Positions 26,919 to 35,654 of a stretch of 42,145 bases of DNA are shown here, piece by piece. The stretch lies in assembly GCA_947255165.1 (NCBI GenBank), contig CAMYFZ010000008.1, forward strand, positions 1 to 42,145, in the 5' to 3' direction. A model generated the notes under the pieces. It saw only the letters and a program-made list of their open reading frames with translations. It was not told the DNA's origin and ran no database searches. This stretch comes from an uncultured Varibaculum sp. Its GTDB lineage: Bacteria > Actinomycetota > Actinomycetes > Actinomycetales > Actinomycetaceae. The first letter of the stretch is position 1. Each line of letters begins with the position of its first letter. Position numbers and translations under genes: made by a program.

Positions 26919-27872
26919 ATGCAAACAGGAATACGAAAAATAATCTGCGCCGCTGCAATCGGCGCTTTAGCACTAACGGGTTGTTCTACCGGCGCCAAGG
27001 GTGAACAGAGCGGAAAAGTAGATGCCGTTGCCTCCTTCTATCCCCTGGCGTACGTAACTAGCCAAGTGGGCGGGGACCTAGTGCAGGTAACTAACCTGAC
27101 TCCTTCGGGAGAAGCTCACGAGGTGGAGCTGTCCGCAAAAGACCTCACCACTATGTCGCGCGCCGACGCCCTGATCTATCTCTCCGGATTTCAAGCCGCC
27201 GTCGATGACGCGGTGAAAGAAGCCGCCCCTAAGAACACTTTGGATGTAGCCAAGGCCGCCCAGCTCAAGAAGCTTACTGCCGAGGAGGCCGCCGAGCACG
27301 AAGAAGAGCATGAGGGCAAGCACGAGGGCGAAGCCGGGCACGAACATCATCACGGCGCTTTTGACCCTCACTTTTGGTTAGATCCCCAGCGCCTCTCCCA
27401 AGTGGTACCGCAGGTAGTGGCCACCCTCAGCAAGGCCGACCCGAAACACGCTGATACTTTTAAGAAAAATGGGAAAGTGCTGCAAGACAAGCTGGCTACC
27501 TTGGATAAGGAATACCGCGCTGGCCTGAGTAAATGCGCCACACCCACCGCGGTCACTGCCCACGAAGCCTACGGATATCTGGCAGATCGCTACGGATTCG
27601 AGCAGGTGGGAGTAAAGGGAGTTGACCCAGAAGCGGAGACCTCGCTGACCCGGCTACAGGAAGTCGCCAATATTGCGAAGGCTAGACAAGTCAACGTATT
27701 GTTTTCAGAGAGCGCCCTCGGCGATAAAGACACCAAAACTTTAGCCGAGCAGCTAGGAATCAAATCCCAGGTACTTGACCCCTTGGAAATTCAAGTAGAT
27801 AAGAACCGGGATTACCTGCAAGTAATGCAGGACAATCTGGGAAAACTTAGTAAAGCGATGAAATGTCAGTAA
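26919..27872 (+). CDS. znuA: Zinc ABC transporter substrate-binding lipoprotein
   Basis: 317 residues. A lipoprotein signal peptide ends in LALTGC (Cys22). The mature part is a cluster 9 (ZnuA/AdcA) solute-binding protein: ASFYPLAYVTSQVGG, the first His ligand in EAHEVEL, a His/Glu-rich flexible loop around 127-148 (HEEEHEGKHEGEAGHEHHH), then GAFDPHFWLDP and TAHEAYGYLADRYG. The His-rich loop is typical of zinc rather than manganese carriers. The ATG lies seven bases after TATATT with no Shine-Dalgarno sequence, so the transcript is probably leaderless. It overlaps the ATPase gene by 10 bases. It captures Zn2+ outside the membrane for ZnuBC. Confidence 0.93.
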   Translation: MQTGIRKIICAAAIGALALTGCSTGAKGEQSGKVDAVASFYPLAYVTSQVGGDLVQVTNLTPSGEAHEVELSAKDLTTMSRADALIYLSGFQAAVDDAVKEAAPKNTLDVAKAAQLKKLTAEEAAEHEEEHEGKHEGEAGHEHHHGAFDPHFWLDPQRLSQVVPQVVATLSKADPKHADTFKKNGKVLQDKLATLDKEYRAGLSKCATPTAVTAHEAYGYLADRYGFEQVGVKGVDPEAETSLTRLQEVANIAKARQVNVLFSESALGDKDTKTLAEQLGIKSQVLDPLEIQVDKNRDYLQVMQDNLGKLSKAMKCQ

Positions 27873-28600
27873 CCGAGACTAAAGGATCTCTACCTTTTAG
27901 GGCGGCGGATTTATCCGTCGCCCTACAGGGCAATTTGATCCTCAAAAATATTAACTTGCAGATTGCCCCGGGCACCACGGTGGCACTGTGCGGGGAAAAC
28001 GGCTCCGGAAAATCCACTTTGGTGCGGGCCGCAGTGGGGCTAAACCCAGTCAGCTCCGGCAGCTTAGAGATTTTTGGTGCCCGATCGGGTGAGAAACATT
28101 ATCCGCAAGCCCTGGCAAGAGTAGGATACGTTCCCCAACGAAAAAGTGCGCTCGGTACCGTTCCCGCTACTGCTCTAGAGGTGGTGCGCTCGGGGCTACT
28201 GCGCCGCGGACGCCTGGGAGCGAAACGATCGGACCGGGAACGCGCCCTAAAATCCCTGGAAAAAGTGGGCTTAGCCGGAGCCGAGCATAAAAAGTTTCAG
28301 TTCCTGTCTGGCGGCCAGCAGCAGCGGGTTTTGATTGCTCGCGCCCTGGTGCGCGAGCCAGAGTTCTTAATTATGGATGAACCGTTGGCCGGGATTGACC
28401 GCCAAAGCGCGCAAAGTCTGGCCGATACGATTGCCCAAGCAAAAACCGCCGGCAAAACTATGTTGATTGTGTTGCATGAGCATGGATTCTTAGCTCCGCT
28501 GATCGACCGGACTATTACCTTGGTGTCCGGGCAGATAGCTAGCGACAACCTACATGCAAACAGGCTCTCACTTCCCGAGAAGGAGGCGGCCGCAAAATGA
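27863..28600 (+). CDS. znuC: Zinc ABC transporter ATPase
   Basis: 245 residues. A standard ABC ATPase: Walker A GENGSGKST (44-52), Q-loop GYVPQRK, signature LSGGQQQR, Walker B FLIMDEPLAG, and H-loop VLHEHGF. It powers zinc uptake with the binding protein and permease encoded on either side. Its start overlaps znuA by 10 bases and its end overlaps the permease gene by 4 bases, so translation is coupled. Substrate assignment comes from the His-rich binding protein and the Zur-like box. Confidence 0.92.
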   Translation: MSVTETKGSLPFRAADLSVALQGNLILKNINLQIAPGTTVALCGENGSGKSTLVRAAVGLNPVSSGSLEIFGARSGEKHYPQALARVGYVPQRKSALGTVPATALEVVRSGLLRRGRLGAKRSDRERALKSLEKVGLAGAEHKKFQFLSGGQQQRVLIARALVREPEFLIMDEPLAGIDRQSAQSLADTIAQAKTAGKTMLIVLHEHGFLAPLIDRTITLVSGQIASDNLHANRLSLPEKEAAAK

Positions 28601-29586
28601 TGATCTCCGCGAGCAGTAGCTTTTATGGTGCCGCCGCAGCCAGCGGACATTTTAATGGCGCCCGCTTCCCCGCTACCGGCGCCCCCTGGCCCAGTTTCGA
28701 AGCCGACTGGGGCAGCTTATTGGCCTCTCCTTTCTTCTTGCGTTCCCTAATCGTAGCGGTCCTAGTGGGGCTGAGTGCACCAATTATCGGCACCTACCTG
28801 GTGCAACGCCGTCTGTCTTTGTTGGGAGACGGGATCGGGCATGTGGCCTTGACTGGAGTGGCACTCGGCTGGGTAGTCGGTAATCTAACGGAAGTAGCCG
28901 GAGGGGATGCTTTTGCGATCCCCGGGGCAGTGATCGCCTCAATCGTAGGGGCGGTCATTATTGAATTGGTGCGTGCCAAAGGCGGGGCCAGTGGAGACGT
29001 GGCGATGGCCTTGCTGTTTTATGGAGGGATCGCTTCCGGGGTACTGGTGATTTCCCTGGCAGGCGGCACTACCAACCAGTTAAACTCCTACCTCTTTGGT
29101 TCAATCGCTGCCGTTTCCTGGTCGGATGTGTATTTGACGATCGCGCTTTCAGCGCTAATCCTAGTGTTCGGCCTGGGGCTGCGCCGAGAACTCTTTTCTA
29201 TCTGCAATGACGAGGAATTCGCGTTAGCTTCCGGGATTCCGGTGCGGCTATTGACGATTTGTTTAGCGGTAGTTAGCGCCTTGACAGTATCCACCGCGAT
29301 GCGAGTAGTGGGGGTGCTCTTAGTGTCGGCGCTGATGATCGTGCCGGTAGCCATCACCCAGATTTATGCCCGCTCCTTTGGTGCCACTATGGGATGGGCG
29401 ATGCTGCTGGGAGTAATCATGTGTATCGCCGGTTTGGTGTTTTCCTATTTCACGGCCGCCGCCTCCGGCTCCGCGATCGTGATGGGACTAATTATCCTAT
29501 ACGCGCTGGCAGCAGCGCTGCGTCCGCTGGTGTACCGCCGCCACCTGCGCAGCCCCCAAGAGCCTAGCAATTGTGGGCATCACTAA
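28597..29586 (+). CDS. znuB: Zinc ABC transporter permease
   Basis: 329 residues with about eight hydrophobic helices. After a ~50-residue polar N-terminus it matches ZnuB/AdcB permeases: GTYLVQRRLSLLGDGIGHV, ALTGVALGW, LNSYLFGSIAAVSW and MRVVGVLLVSALMIVPVA. The ATG overlaps the znuC stop (ATGA). The N-terminal extension of Ser/Ala/Gly-rich residues is longer than usual and may mean a later true start, but no better ribosome-binding site is obvious. The gene converges on the sseB-like gene, with 25 bases between. Confidence 0.92.
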   Translation: MMISASSSFYGAAAASGHFNGARFPATGAPWPSFEADWGSLLASPFFLRSLIVAVLVGLSAPIIGTYLVQRRLSLLGDGIGHVALTGVALGWVVGNLTEVAGGDAFAIPGAVIASIVGAVIIELVRAKGGASGDVAMALLFYGGIASGVLVISLAGGTTNQLNSYLFGSIAAVSWSDVYLTIALSALILVFGLGLRRELFSICNDEEFALASGIPVRLLTICLAVVSALTVSTAMRVVGVLLVSALMIVPVAITQIYARSFGATMGWAMLLGVIMCIAGLVFSYFTAAASGSAIVMGLIILYALAAALRPLVYRRHLRSPQEPSNCGHH

Positions 29587-29611
29587 AGCTGCCGGCTAAG
29601 CCCCAACCAGG

Positions 29612-30415
29612 CTAGTTATTTTCCGCAATCGGCACCGGAGTTACCTCCAGGAGGTCGGCGGCGGCCTCCAAATTTTTCAGGGCATTAATGCCGGTTTGTA
29701 GTTCCCCTAAGGCCGGGGCAAGACCGGGAGTGGTCGGATCTACCGCTACCAGTAGCCGATCTGGACCTGCCACTTGAGGAATAATTTCCCACTCCGCTGT
29801 GGTAAGCGTCTTAGTGATTAGCCGGGAAATCGCCCCTAACAACTCTGGATTATCCCAGCTGGGAACCCAGGTATCGGCGCAGGCCAAGGCATTAAGCAGC
29901 GGGCGAGGCAAAAGATAGGTGCCGTCTAGCAGCATCCTGCCGGGAGCATCTAGAGCCGCAATCGCGAGGGCGCGGGCGCTAACTGGTAGCGGACGCGGTA
30001 CCTGGTCCCCGCTACCCGCGGGTGAAAGCGCGGTGGCCAAACCCGCTTTTACGGCCCCATTTAGGGCCGCCAAAGAAGAAAAAACCGGGACTGCCCGCGC
30101 GTGGGTTACGCCTTTCAGGGTAATTTGGGGAAGCTGCCCGCTAGGGCAAGCCCCTTCAGGGGAGACTTCATGGGGCAGCACCGGTAAGAGGACGCGCCCT
30201 TTTCGCAAAGCTCCCGCGATTGCCAGCAGGCGATCTCGCAGGTCCCGGTGCTCAAAAGCCGTCGCCATTTCTGGCTCTAAATCGCCGCGATCAGCGGGAT
30301 TAACGTTACGTCCCAGGGCGCGTAAAATCGCGTTTTCTTGGTGGGAGGACAAGGATTTCGCGCCCGGAAGCTCCGCGCTTTCGCGCCCCGATAATGCCAA
30401 ACTAGGCTCTCTCAC
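29612..30415 (-). CDS. SseB-family protein at the end of the his operon
   Basis: 267 residues. It contains an SseB N-terminal-like domain ([23 protein letters not shown], then [14 protein letters not shown]) followed by a second alpha/beta region ([12 protein letters not shown]...). In actinobacteria such proteins commonly follow hisA/priA and are of unknown function. The GTG start overlaps the hisA stop by 14 bases, so it is translated from the his mRNA. No membrane segments or catalytic motif are seen. It converges on znuB. The first ~25 residues are weakly conserved in look, so the true start could be later. Confidence 0.78.
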   Translation of the reverse strand: MREPSLALSGRESAELPGAKSLSSHQENAILRALGRNVNPADRGDLEPEMATAFEHRDLRDRLLAIAGALRKGRVLLPVLPHEVSPEGACPSGQLPQITLKGVTHARAVPVFSSLAALNGAVKAGLATALSPAGSGDQVPRPLPVSARALAIAALDAPGRMLLDGTYLLPRPLLNALACADTWVPSWDNPELLGAISRLITKTLTTAEWEIIPQVAGPDRLLVAVDPTTPGLAPALGELQTGINALKNLEAAADLLEVTPVPIAENN

Positions 30416-31127
30416 TCGCGACTGCTAGCGCCTGCTCGATAGTGAACTGCCCGGAGTAAAGCGCTTCTCCTACTATTGCGCCTTCAACCCCGATATTGGT
30501 GAGCTCCCGCAGGGTGCGCAAATCTTCCAGGGTACTCACTCCCCCACTGGCCACTACCTTAGCTGAGGTGGCTGCACATACTTCCTTAAGTAGCTGGGTA
30601 TTCGGGCCGGTCAAAGTCCCATCGCGCATCACATCGGTAACTACGTAGCGCGCGCAGCCGGCTTCATCTAGGCGGGCAATCATTTCAAAAAGATCACCGG
30701 CATCCTTAGTCCAACCGTGAGTGGACAGGGTATGTCCGCGCACGTCCAGACCCACCGCGATCTGATCACCATATTTGGAGATCACCTGGCAGGTCCACTC
30801 CGGTTTTTCAATCGCCGCAGTTCCCAGGTTTACCCGGCGCGCTCCCGCCGAAAGTACCCGCTCCAAAGATTCGTCGTCGCGGATCCCGCCCGATACTTCT
30901 ACCTGCAAACCGACCTGTTCGACGATTTCCTGCACTACCTGGGTGTTGTTTCCCCGTCCAAAAGCAGCATCTAAATCCACCAGGTGTAGCCAGCGAGCTC
31001 CGGCAGCCTCGAAAGTACGCGCCGCCTGAAGGGGAACTCCGTAAACTTTTTCACTGCCCGCTTGGCCCTGATGCAGGCGTACCGCTTGGCCAGCGACAAC
31101 ATCTACAGCCGGTAAAAGTTCTAACAT
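30402..31127 (-). CDS. hisA: Phosphoribosyl isomerase HisA/PriA
   Basis: 241 residues, a (beta/alpha)8 barrel. It isomerises ProFAR to PRFAR in histidine synthesis; PriA versions also do the TrpF step. Catalytic Asp9 (PAVDV) and Asp165 ([15 protein letters not shown]) are present, with VSGGIRDD and GEALYSG phosphate sites. Arg17 and Trp139, important in PriA, are kept. The residue before Gly-Trp, an Arg in bifunctional PriA (R143 in M. tuberculosis), is His137 here, so TrpF activity may be reduced or lost. A GGGAG site lies before the ATG, 9 bases after hisH. It overlaps the SseB-like gene by 14 bases. Confidence 0.93.
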   Translation of the reverse strand: MLELLPAVDVVAGQAVRLHQGQAGSEKVYGVPLQAARTFEAAGARWLHLVDLDAAFGRGNNTQVVQEIVEQVGLQVEVSGGIRDDESLERVLSAGARRVNLGTAAIEKPEWTCQVISKYGDQIAVGLDVRGHTLSTHGWTKDAGDLFEMIARLDEAGCARYVVTDVMRDGTLTGPNTQLLKEVCAATSAKVVASGGVSTLEDLRTLRELTNIGVEGAIVGEALYSGQFTIEQALAVASERA

Positions 31128-31136
31128 TTTTCTCCC

Positions 31137-31775
31137 TTAGAAAGTTTGCGTCCAGTTGCGAAGTAGTTCCATCCCGGCGTTGCCGGACTTTTCGGGATGA
31201 AACTGGGTGGCTGCTAGCGGCCCGTTTTCAACCGCGGCGATAAAACGTTCACCATGAGTTCCCCACGAAAAAATGGGGGGTTTCATCCGAGAAGCTTGCC
31301 GGTAATGCTCCGCCGGATCGGCGGTTACCCCGTAAGAGTGCACGAAGTAGAAACGCTCGTCCTCAATCCCGGAAAATAGCTGCGACCCCTGCCCTACCTG
31401 GATTTTTGACCATCCCATATGGGGCAGAATCGGGGCGCGCAACTTCTCCACCGTTCCCGGCCATTCGCCCATCCCGGCGGTGTCTTCCCCGTGTTCAAGG
31501 CCGCGTTCAAACATGACTTGCATCCCGACACAGATTCCGAGCACCGGCCTGCCACCGGCCAACCGCCGGTCGATAATCGTGTCACCGCGCCGAGCGTGCA
31601 GATCCTTCATCACCGCGGCAAAAGCCCCTACTCCCGGCACCACCAGGCCGTCAGCGTCCAGGCAGGTAGAAAAATCACTGGTCAGATTAGCATCGACCCC
31701 GAGGCGGCGCAGGGCGTTAACCGCCGAACGCACGTTTCCGGAGCCATAGTCAAATACTGCTACCTGTTTAGTCAC
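31137..31775 (-). CDS. hisH: Imidazole glycerol phosphate synthase, glutaminase subunit
   Basis: 212 residues from GTG 31775; longer frames reaching 32084 run through the neighbouring gene and are not credible. A class I glutamine amidotransferase: [11 protein letters not shown], oxyanion VPGVGAF, nucleophile Cys82 in GICVGMQ, and His193/Glu195 in FHPEKSG. It feeds ammonia to HisF, which is not encoded in this window. GGGAGG lies upstream, and the start overlaps the end of the unknown his-operon gene by 8 bases. Confidence 0.95.
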   Translation of the reverse strand: MTKQVAVFDYGSGNVRSAVNALRRLGVDANLTSDFSTCLDADGLVVPGVGAFAAVMKDLHARRGDTIIDRRLAGGRPVLGICVGMQVMFERGLEHGEDTAGMGEWPGTVEKLRAPILPHMGWSKIQVGQGSQLFSGIEDERFYFVHSYGVTADPAEHYRQASRMKPPIFSWGTHGERFIAAVENGPLAATQFHPEKSGNAGMELLRNWTQTF

Positions 31776-32535
31776 CGCCCTTTTCCTCCCGGTTTTCTGG
31801 ATCGTCCCTACGGTTAATATCTTCTTGCAGTCCCCGCAGTTGTTGTAATAAAAGTCCCGGCAAATCCCGCAGCCGTGGCGGATGGATCTGCGGGTAGTCC
31901 TCTGGGGAAGTCCGTCCCAGAAGCAGATCCTCGATGCGTTCATCGGCGCAGGAAACCAAAGGACCTGCGGGAATAGTGCGATCAAAATGGCCATCATAGT
32001 AGACGCGCGCCGTGATCTGTCCTTGCACCCCGGGATCGTCATCAGAATCCGAACGCAAAGTAGATACAAACAGCACCGCCCCATAGGGGGTGATTTTAGA
32101 AACTGCGAGCGCCAACTCCTCGGCCTCGGCAGATACCGGCCTCTCTTCCCCCAATAGCGCCTCTAATTCATCATCGGGGGTAGGGGTAAGGCGTTTCCAC
32201 ACCACGCACCCGGACTCGGTTTCCACGATCCGGGCATCGATTTCGTGAGCCGCCATCATGGTGGCCAGGGGCACCGCCTCTAGCAGGTTGGTCAGCACCA
32301 AGGCCACATCTCCGGCTTCGGGAGGCAGCGCCTCTAAATGCTGCCAGGCCTGTAAATCCTGGTCAACTTCTTGGCCGAAACCGTCTACGTCCTCGCCGCT
32401 AATCCCTGACTGCGCGATTACTTGGTCGAAGTAGTCTTCCGGTTTAGCTTCGGGGTCTTTATTGCCCGCCGGGTCCTGTTCACGGGGATCTTCATCGCGA
32501 GGATCGTCCTCTTCCGGAAAATTTAAGCCGTTCAC
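31768..32535 (-). CDS. Unknown acidic protein inside the his operon
   Basis: 255 residues; no family recognised. Residues 1-45 are highly acidic and Asp/Glu/Pro-rich, and the last ~25 are charged and look disordered. Between them is a soluble alpha/beta-looking domain ([59 protein letters not shown]). There is no signal peptide, membrane helix or clear catalytic motif. The GTG start overlaps the hisB stop in GTGA, and the end overlaps hisH, so it is embedded between two pathway enzymes. That implies a role linked to histidine synthesis, for example regulation or scaffolding, but this is inference only. Confidence 0.8.
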   Translation of the reverse strand: MNGLNFPEEDDPRDEDPREQDPAGNKDPEAKPEDYFDQVIAQSGISGEDVDGFGQEVDQDLQAWQHLEALPPEAGDVALVLTNLLEAVPLATMMAAHEIDARIVETESGCVVWKRLTPTPDDELEALLGEERPVSAEAEELALAVSKITPYGAVLFVSTLRSDSDDDPGVQGQITARVYYDGHFDRTIPAGPLVSCADERIEDLLLGRTSPEDYPQIHPPRLRDLPGLLLQQLRGLQEDINRRDDPENREEKGGD

Positions 32536-33131
32536 AGAGCGCCCTTAGTGGAAGGAATCCCGCTAACCCGAGGATCAGGCTCTACTGCCCCCCGCAAAGC
32601 CCTGGCTACTGCTTTGAACTGTGCCTCTACAATATGGTGAGGGTCGCGCCCGGAAAGGACCTCGACGTGCAGACAGATGCCGGCATTATAGGCAAAGGAT
32701 TCCCACACATGGCGGGTCATGGACCCGGTAAAGTGGCCGCCGATCAGGTGATATTCCTGGCCGGCAGGTTCACCGCTGTGTACGCAGTAGGGGCGTCCGG
32801 CCACATCGACTACCGCCCGAGCCAAAGCTTCATCAAGGGGAACGGTAGCATCGGCGAAGCGGCGAATCCCTGCCTTATCCCCCAGGGCTTGACGCAAAGC
32901 TGTTCCCAGGCAAATCGCGGTGTCCTCGACCGTATGATGCACGTCAACATCAATATCACCGCGGGCGGCAATATTCATATCGATCAAGGAATGTTTCGAT
33001 AGCGCGGTGAGCATGTGGTCATAGAACGGAACCCCGGTGCTAATCTCGCTCTTACCGGTGCCATCTAGATTGAGCTCGACCGTGATTTCTGATTCCGCGG
33101 TTTTTCGGGTTACTTTCCCGCTACGACTCAT
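32532..33131 (-). CDS. hisB: Imidazoleglycerol-phosphate dehydratase
   Basis: 199 residues, the usual size of the monofunctional enzyme. Metal-binding repeats are clear: [19 protein letters not shown] and [14 protein letters not shown], then [20 protein letters not shown] and [14 protein letters not shown]. It dehydrates imidazoleglycerol phosphate to imidazoleacetol phosphate. The ATG overlaps the hisC stop (ATGA), and the stop overlaps the next gene by 4 bases. Confidence 0.96.
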   Translation of the reverse strand: MSRSGKVTRKTAESEITVELNLDGTGKSEISTGVPFYDHMLTALSKHSLIDMNIAARGDIDVDVHHTVEDTAICLGTALRQALGDKAGIRRFADATVPLDEALARAVVDVAGRPYCVHSGEPAGQEYHLIGGHFTGSMTRHVWESFAYNAGICLHVEVLSGRDPHHIVEAQFKAVARALRGAVEPDPRVSGIPSTKGAL

Positions 33132-34252
33132 TTGGTTACCTCCTCGAATGCTTGACGAAATGCTTGATCCTCTTGGCTGGTGCCGATACTTACCCGCAAG
33201 AATCCCTCCGGTCCAACTTCTCGGATAAGGACTCCGCGTTCTAAAAGATCGCTGAAAACCTGGTGCCGATCTTTAAACGGCCCAAAGAGTACAAAGTTAG
33301 CTTGGGTTCTCGGCACCGTGTAACCTTTCGATTCCAGCCAAGCTGCCAAGGCATCGCGGCGCTCGCGTAGCTCCGCCAACTGGAGCAATTGCTCTTCGGC
33401 GTGCCCTAAAGCCGCAATCGCGGCCGCCTGGGTAAGGGCAGAGAGGTGATAGGGCAAACGAACCCGCATAATATCTGCGATCACCGCGGTAGAAGCCACC
33501 AGATATCCCAGACGCAGCCCCGCCATCCCGAAAGATTTCGACATGGTACGGGAAACCACCAGGTGCGGGAATTTTTCTAAGAGGGCGAGGGCGCTGGGCT
33601 GGCCCGGGTCACGGAACTCCCCGTAGGCCTCGTCAACTACCACCACCGTAGCGGTGGGTCTACCATTTATCACCGGCCCCGTTTCTCGGGCTTGCTGCAA
33701 AATTTGGATGAGCTCGGCTTGGCTACTGGCGGTGCCCGTCGGGTTATTCGGGTTCGCCAGCAGCAATACGCTAGGTCGCACTGCCTGCAATCCCTGTAGC
33801 AGCGCCTCTACATCAAGATTCCAGTCACTTTGCCGGGGAACCGTAACATACCGCGAGTGCGCTCCCCGCACATACTCCGGATACATCGAGTAGGAATACT
33901 CGGCCCCCAAAACTGTACGTCCCGGTCCTCCGTAGGCGCCCAGTAGCTGCGCCATCACCTCATTGGAACCGTTAGCAGCCCAGATTTGCTCGACCGGAAA
34001 GTCTAGGCCAGATTCGCGGCGCACATAACCAGCTAAAGCCTCCCGCAGGGCGGTAAAATCCCGATCCGGGTAGCGGTTTAACCCTGCCGCCGCCTCGCTA
34101 ACCGCACGGGTAATATCGGCGATCATCTCCGGGCTGGGCGAATAAGGATTTTCATTCACGTTTAGCCGGGCAGCCACCTCCAATTGCGGCGCCCCATAGG
34201 GGGTAACCTGCGCGAGTTCTTCTCGCAGCGGCAGCAAGGGGGACTGTTCCAT
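33128..34252 (-). CDS. hisC: Histidinol-phosphate aminotransferase
   Basis: 374 residues from ATG 34252, which is preceded by AAAGGA about 10 bases away; an ATG at 34279 has no such site. A fold-type I aminotransferase using pyridoxal phosphate: [12 protein letters not shown] near the start, [34 protein letters not shown], and the lysine in [17 protein letters not shown]. It converts imidazoleacetol phosphate to histidinol phosphate. It is separated from the upstream transporter gene by a nested stem-loop. A TAGAAT just before 34279 could be an internal promoter. Confidence 0.95.
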   Translation of the reverse strand: MEQSPLLPLREELAQVTPYGAPQLEVAARLNVNENPYSPSPEMIADITRAVSEAAAGLNRYPDRDFTALREALAGYVRRESGLDFPVEQIWAANGSNEVMAQLLGAYGGPGRTVLGAEYSYSMYPEYVRGAHSRYVTVPRQSDWNLDVEALLQGLQAVRPSVLLLANPNNPTGTASSQAELIQILQQARETGPVINGRPTATVVVVDEAYGEFRDPGQPSALALLEKFPHLVVSRTMSKSFGMAGLRLGYLVASTAVIADIMRVRLPYHLSALTQAAAIAALGHAEEQLLQLAELRERRDALAAWLESKGYTVPRTQANFVLFGPFKDRHQVFSDLLERGVLIREVGPEGFLRVSIGTSQEDQAFRQAFEEVTK

Positions 34253-34302
34253 AAGTGTTGGTTCCTTTCTCGCTCCCATTCTAAAGGCATTACCCAGATA
34301 AT

Positions 34303-34375
34303 GTTTTGCCCTCGCCGCTTAGCGGGTTTCGGTTTTTCTAAGGACGAAACCGGGCCAAAACGGCGAGGGCAAACA
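34303..34375 (-). repeat. Nested stem-loop between transporter gene and hisC
   Basis: TTTGCCCTCGCCG (34305-34317) pairs with CGGCGAGGGCAAA (34361-34373). Inside, GGTTTCG and CGAAACC form a second 7-base stem. No long T-run follows on either strand, so this may be an mRNA-processing or attenuation structure, or a weak terminator. Confidence 0.6.
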
Positions 34376-34384
34376 CTCGATTGC

Positions 34385-35635
34385 TTAGTCAGAGGCCGAA
34401 ACCATAGTTTCGGCGGTAGCCATGGCATGACCTTTTTCGCTACCCAGTGAGCCGCCCGCCAGCTTGTTTACCACCAGGGCGATGGCGCCGTCACCGGTTA
34501 CGTTCGTGGCAGTACCGATAGAGTCAATCGCCACATACAGAGCCACCATCAGGGAGTAAAGCTCCGGGGAGAACCCGAGGAAGCCCATCAATACGCCTTG
34601 AGCAGCTGCGATCGCGCCGCCGGGAACGCCCGGTGCCGCCACCATGGTGATCCCCAAAATAATAATCGCCATCGCCATTTTCCCGAAGGTAATGGACTGC
34701 CCGGTCATCTGCATGACTGCCAGGGCAAACGCGGTGATTTTAACCGTGGAGCCACCCAGGTGAATAGTGGCGCACAGCGGAATCGTAAAGCCAGCAATCT
34801 CAGCCGAAACCCCGTTGTTGCGAGCACACTGATAGGTCACCGGAATCGTGGCCGCCGAAGAAGCAGTACCCAGCGCGGTAAAGTAGGCTTTCGCCATCCT
34901 CCCGAGTGCCACAAAGGGGTTAACTTTCGCAATTGCCCCTGCCACTGTGTATTGAATCAGCAGCAGCACCACAGTCAGGATTACCGACACCAGGATGACT
35001 TTGATCATCACTTTGATGACCAGTGCGATCTGCCCAGAGTAGGACATATTGAGGAAGGTGCCGAAAATGAATAGCGGCAGCAGCGGAACGATTGCCCGCT
35101 TAATCATCAACATGGTGATGTCCCGGAACTCCGAGTAGGCGCGATGCAAAGTGGGAGTATTCAGCGCCGCCATGCAAATACCCAGGATAAAAGCCAAAAT
35201 CAAAGCGCCAGTCACATCCAGTACCGGGGTGATGTTCAGATTATCGCCCAGCAGGGAGGCCACCGCGTTCTTGGGCTCTTTTAGTTCGGGAGCCGATTCG
35301 GTCAGGATCCGCGGGAAAACCACCGATGCAATCCCGTAGGTGCCGAACCCGGCAAAAAGAGTAGATCCGTAAGCGATTGCGACTGTGGCCAATAACCATT
35401 TGCCGGCTCCCCGCCCTAGATCTGCTAGCGCCGGCCCTACCAGCCCCAAAATAATCAGGGGAATGCAAAAGCTCAAGAATTTTCCGAAAATATCGTTGAA
35501 GGTAGCGAAGGGGGTAATGAATCCTTTAGGAAGTCCCGGAATCATACCGATTAATGCACCGGCGACAATCGCGACCAACACCCAAAACAGCAGCTGCCTA
35601 AAGACGCTGGGGATCCTAATATTATTTTCTGCCAT
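34385..35635 (-). CDS. SLC1/DAACS-type cation:amino-acid symporter in the his operon
   Basis: 416 residues with the SLC1 layout: eight helices and two re-entrant hairpins. HP1 is GTASSAATIPVT, TM7 ATIHLGGST (~288-296), HP2 APGVPGGAIAAA, and TM8 AIDSIGTATNVTGD (~368-381). In GltPh the TM7 motif is NMDGT, whose Asn and Asp bind sodium; here they are His and Gly. The TM8 Arg that holds acidic side chains (R397 in GltPh) is Gly. The last Asp of NVTGD is kept. So a neutral or unusual substrate and altered ion coupling are likely. It lies 19 bases after hisD, so it is co-transcribed. Histidine or a precursor as substrate is a guess. Confidence 0.85.
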   Translation of the reverse strand: MAENNIRIPSVFRQLLFWVLVAIVAGALIGMIPGLPKGFITPFATFNDIFGKFLSFCIPLIILGLVGPALADLGRGAGKWLLATVAIAYGSTLFAGFGTYGIASVVFPRILTESAPELKEPKNAVASLLGDNLNITPVLDVTGALILAFILGICMAALNTPTLHRAYSEFRDITMLMIKRAIVPLLPLFIFGTFLNMSYSGQIALVIKVMIKVILVSVILTVVLLLIQYTVAGAIAKVNPFVALGRMAKAYFTALGTASSAATIPVTYQCARNNGVSAEIAGFTIPLCATIHLGGSTVKITAFALAVMQMTGQSITFGKMAMAIIILGITMVAAPGVPGGAIAAAQGVLMGFLGFSPELYSLMVALYVAIDSIGTATNVTGDGAIALVVNKLAGGSLGSEKGHAMATAETMVSASD

Positions 35636-35654
35636 CGTTATTCCTATCTGTCAT

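Noticed and set aside
31776..32084. N-terminal extension of hisH to 315 residues
   Set aside because: It would lie inside the unknown his-operon gene, looks non-globular and goes beyond the family's ~210 residues. GTG 31775 has a GGGAGG site.
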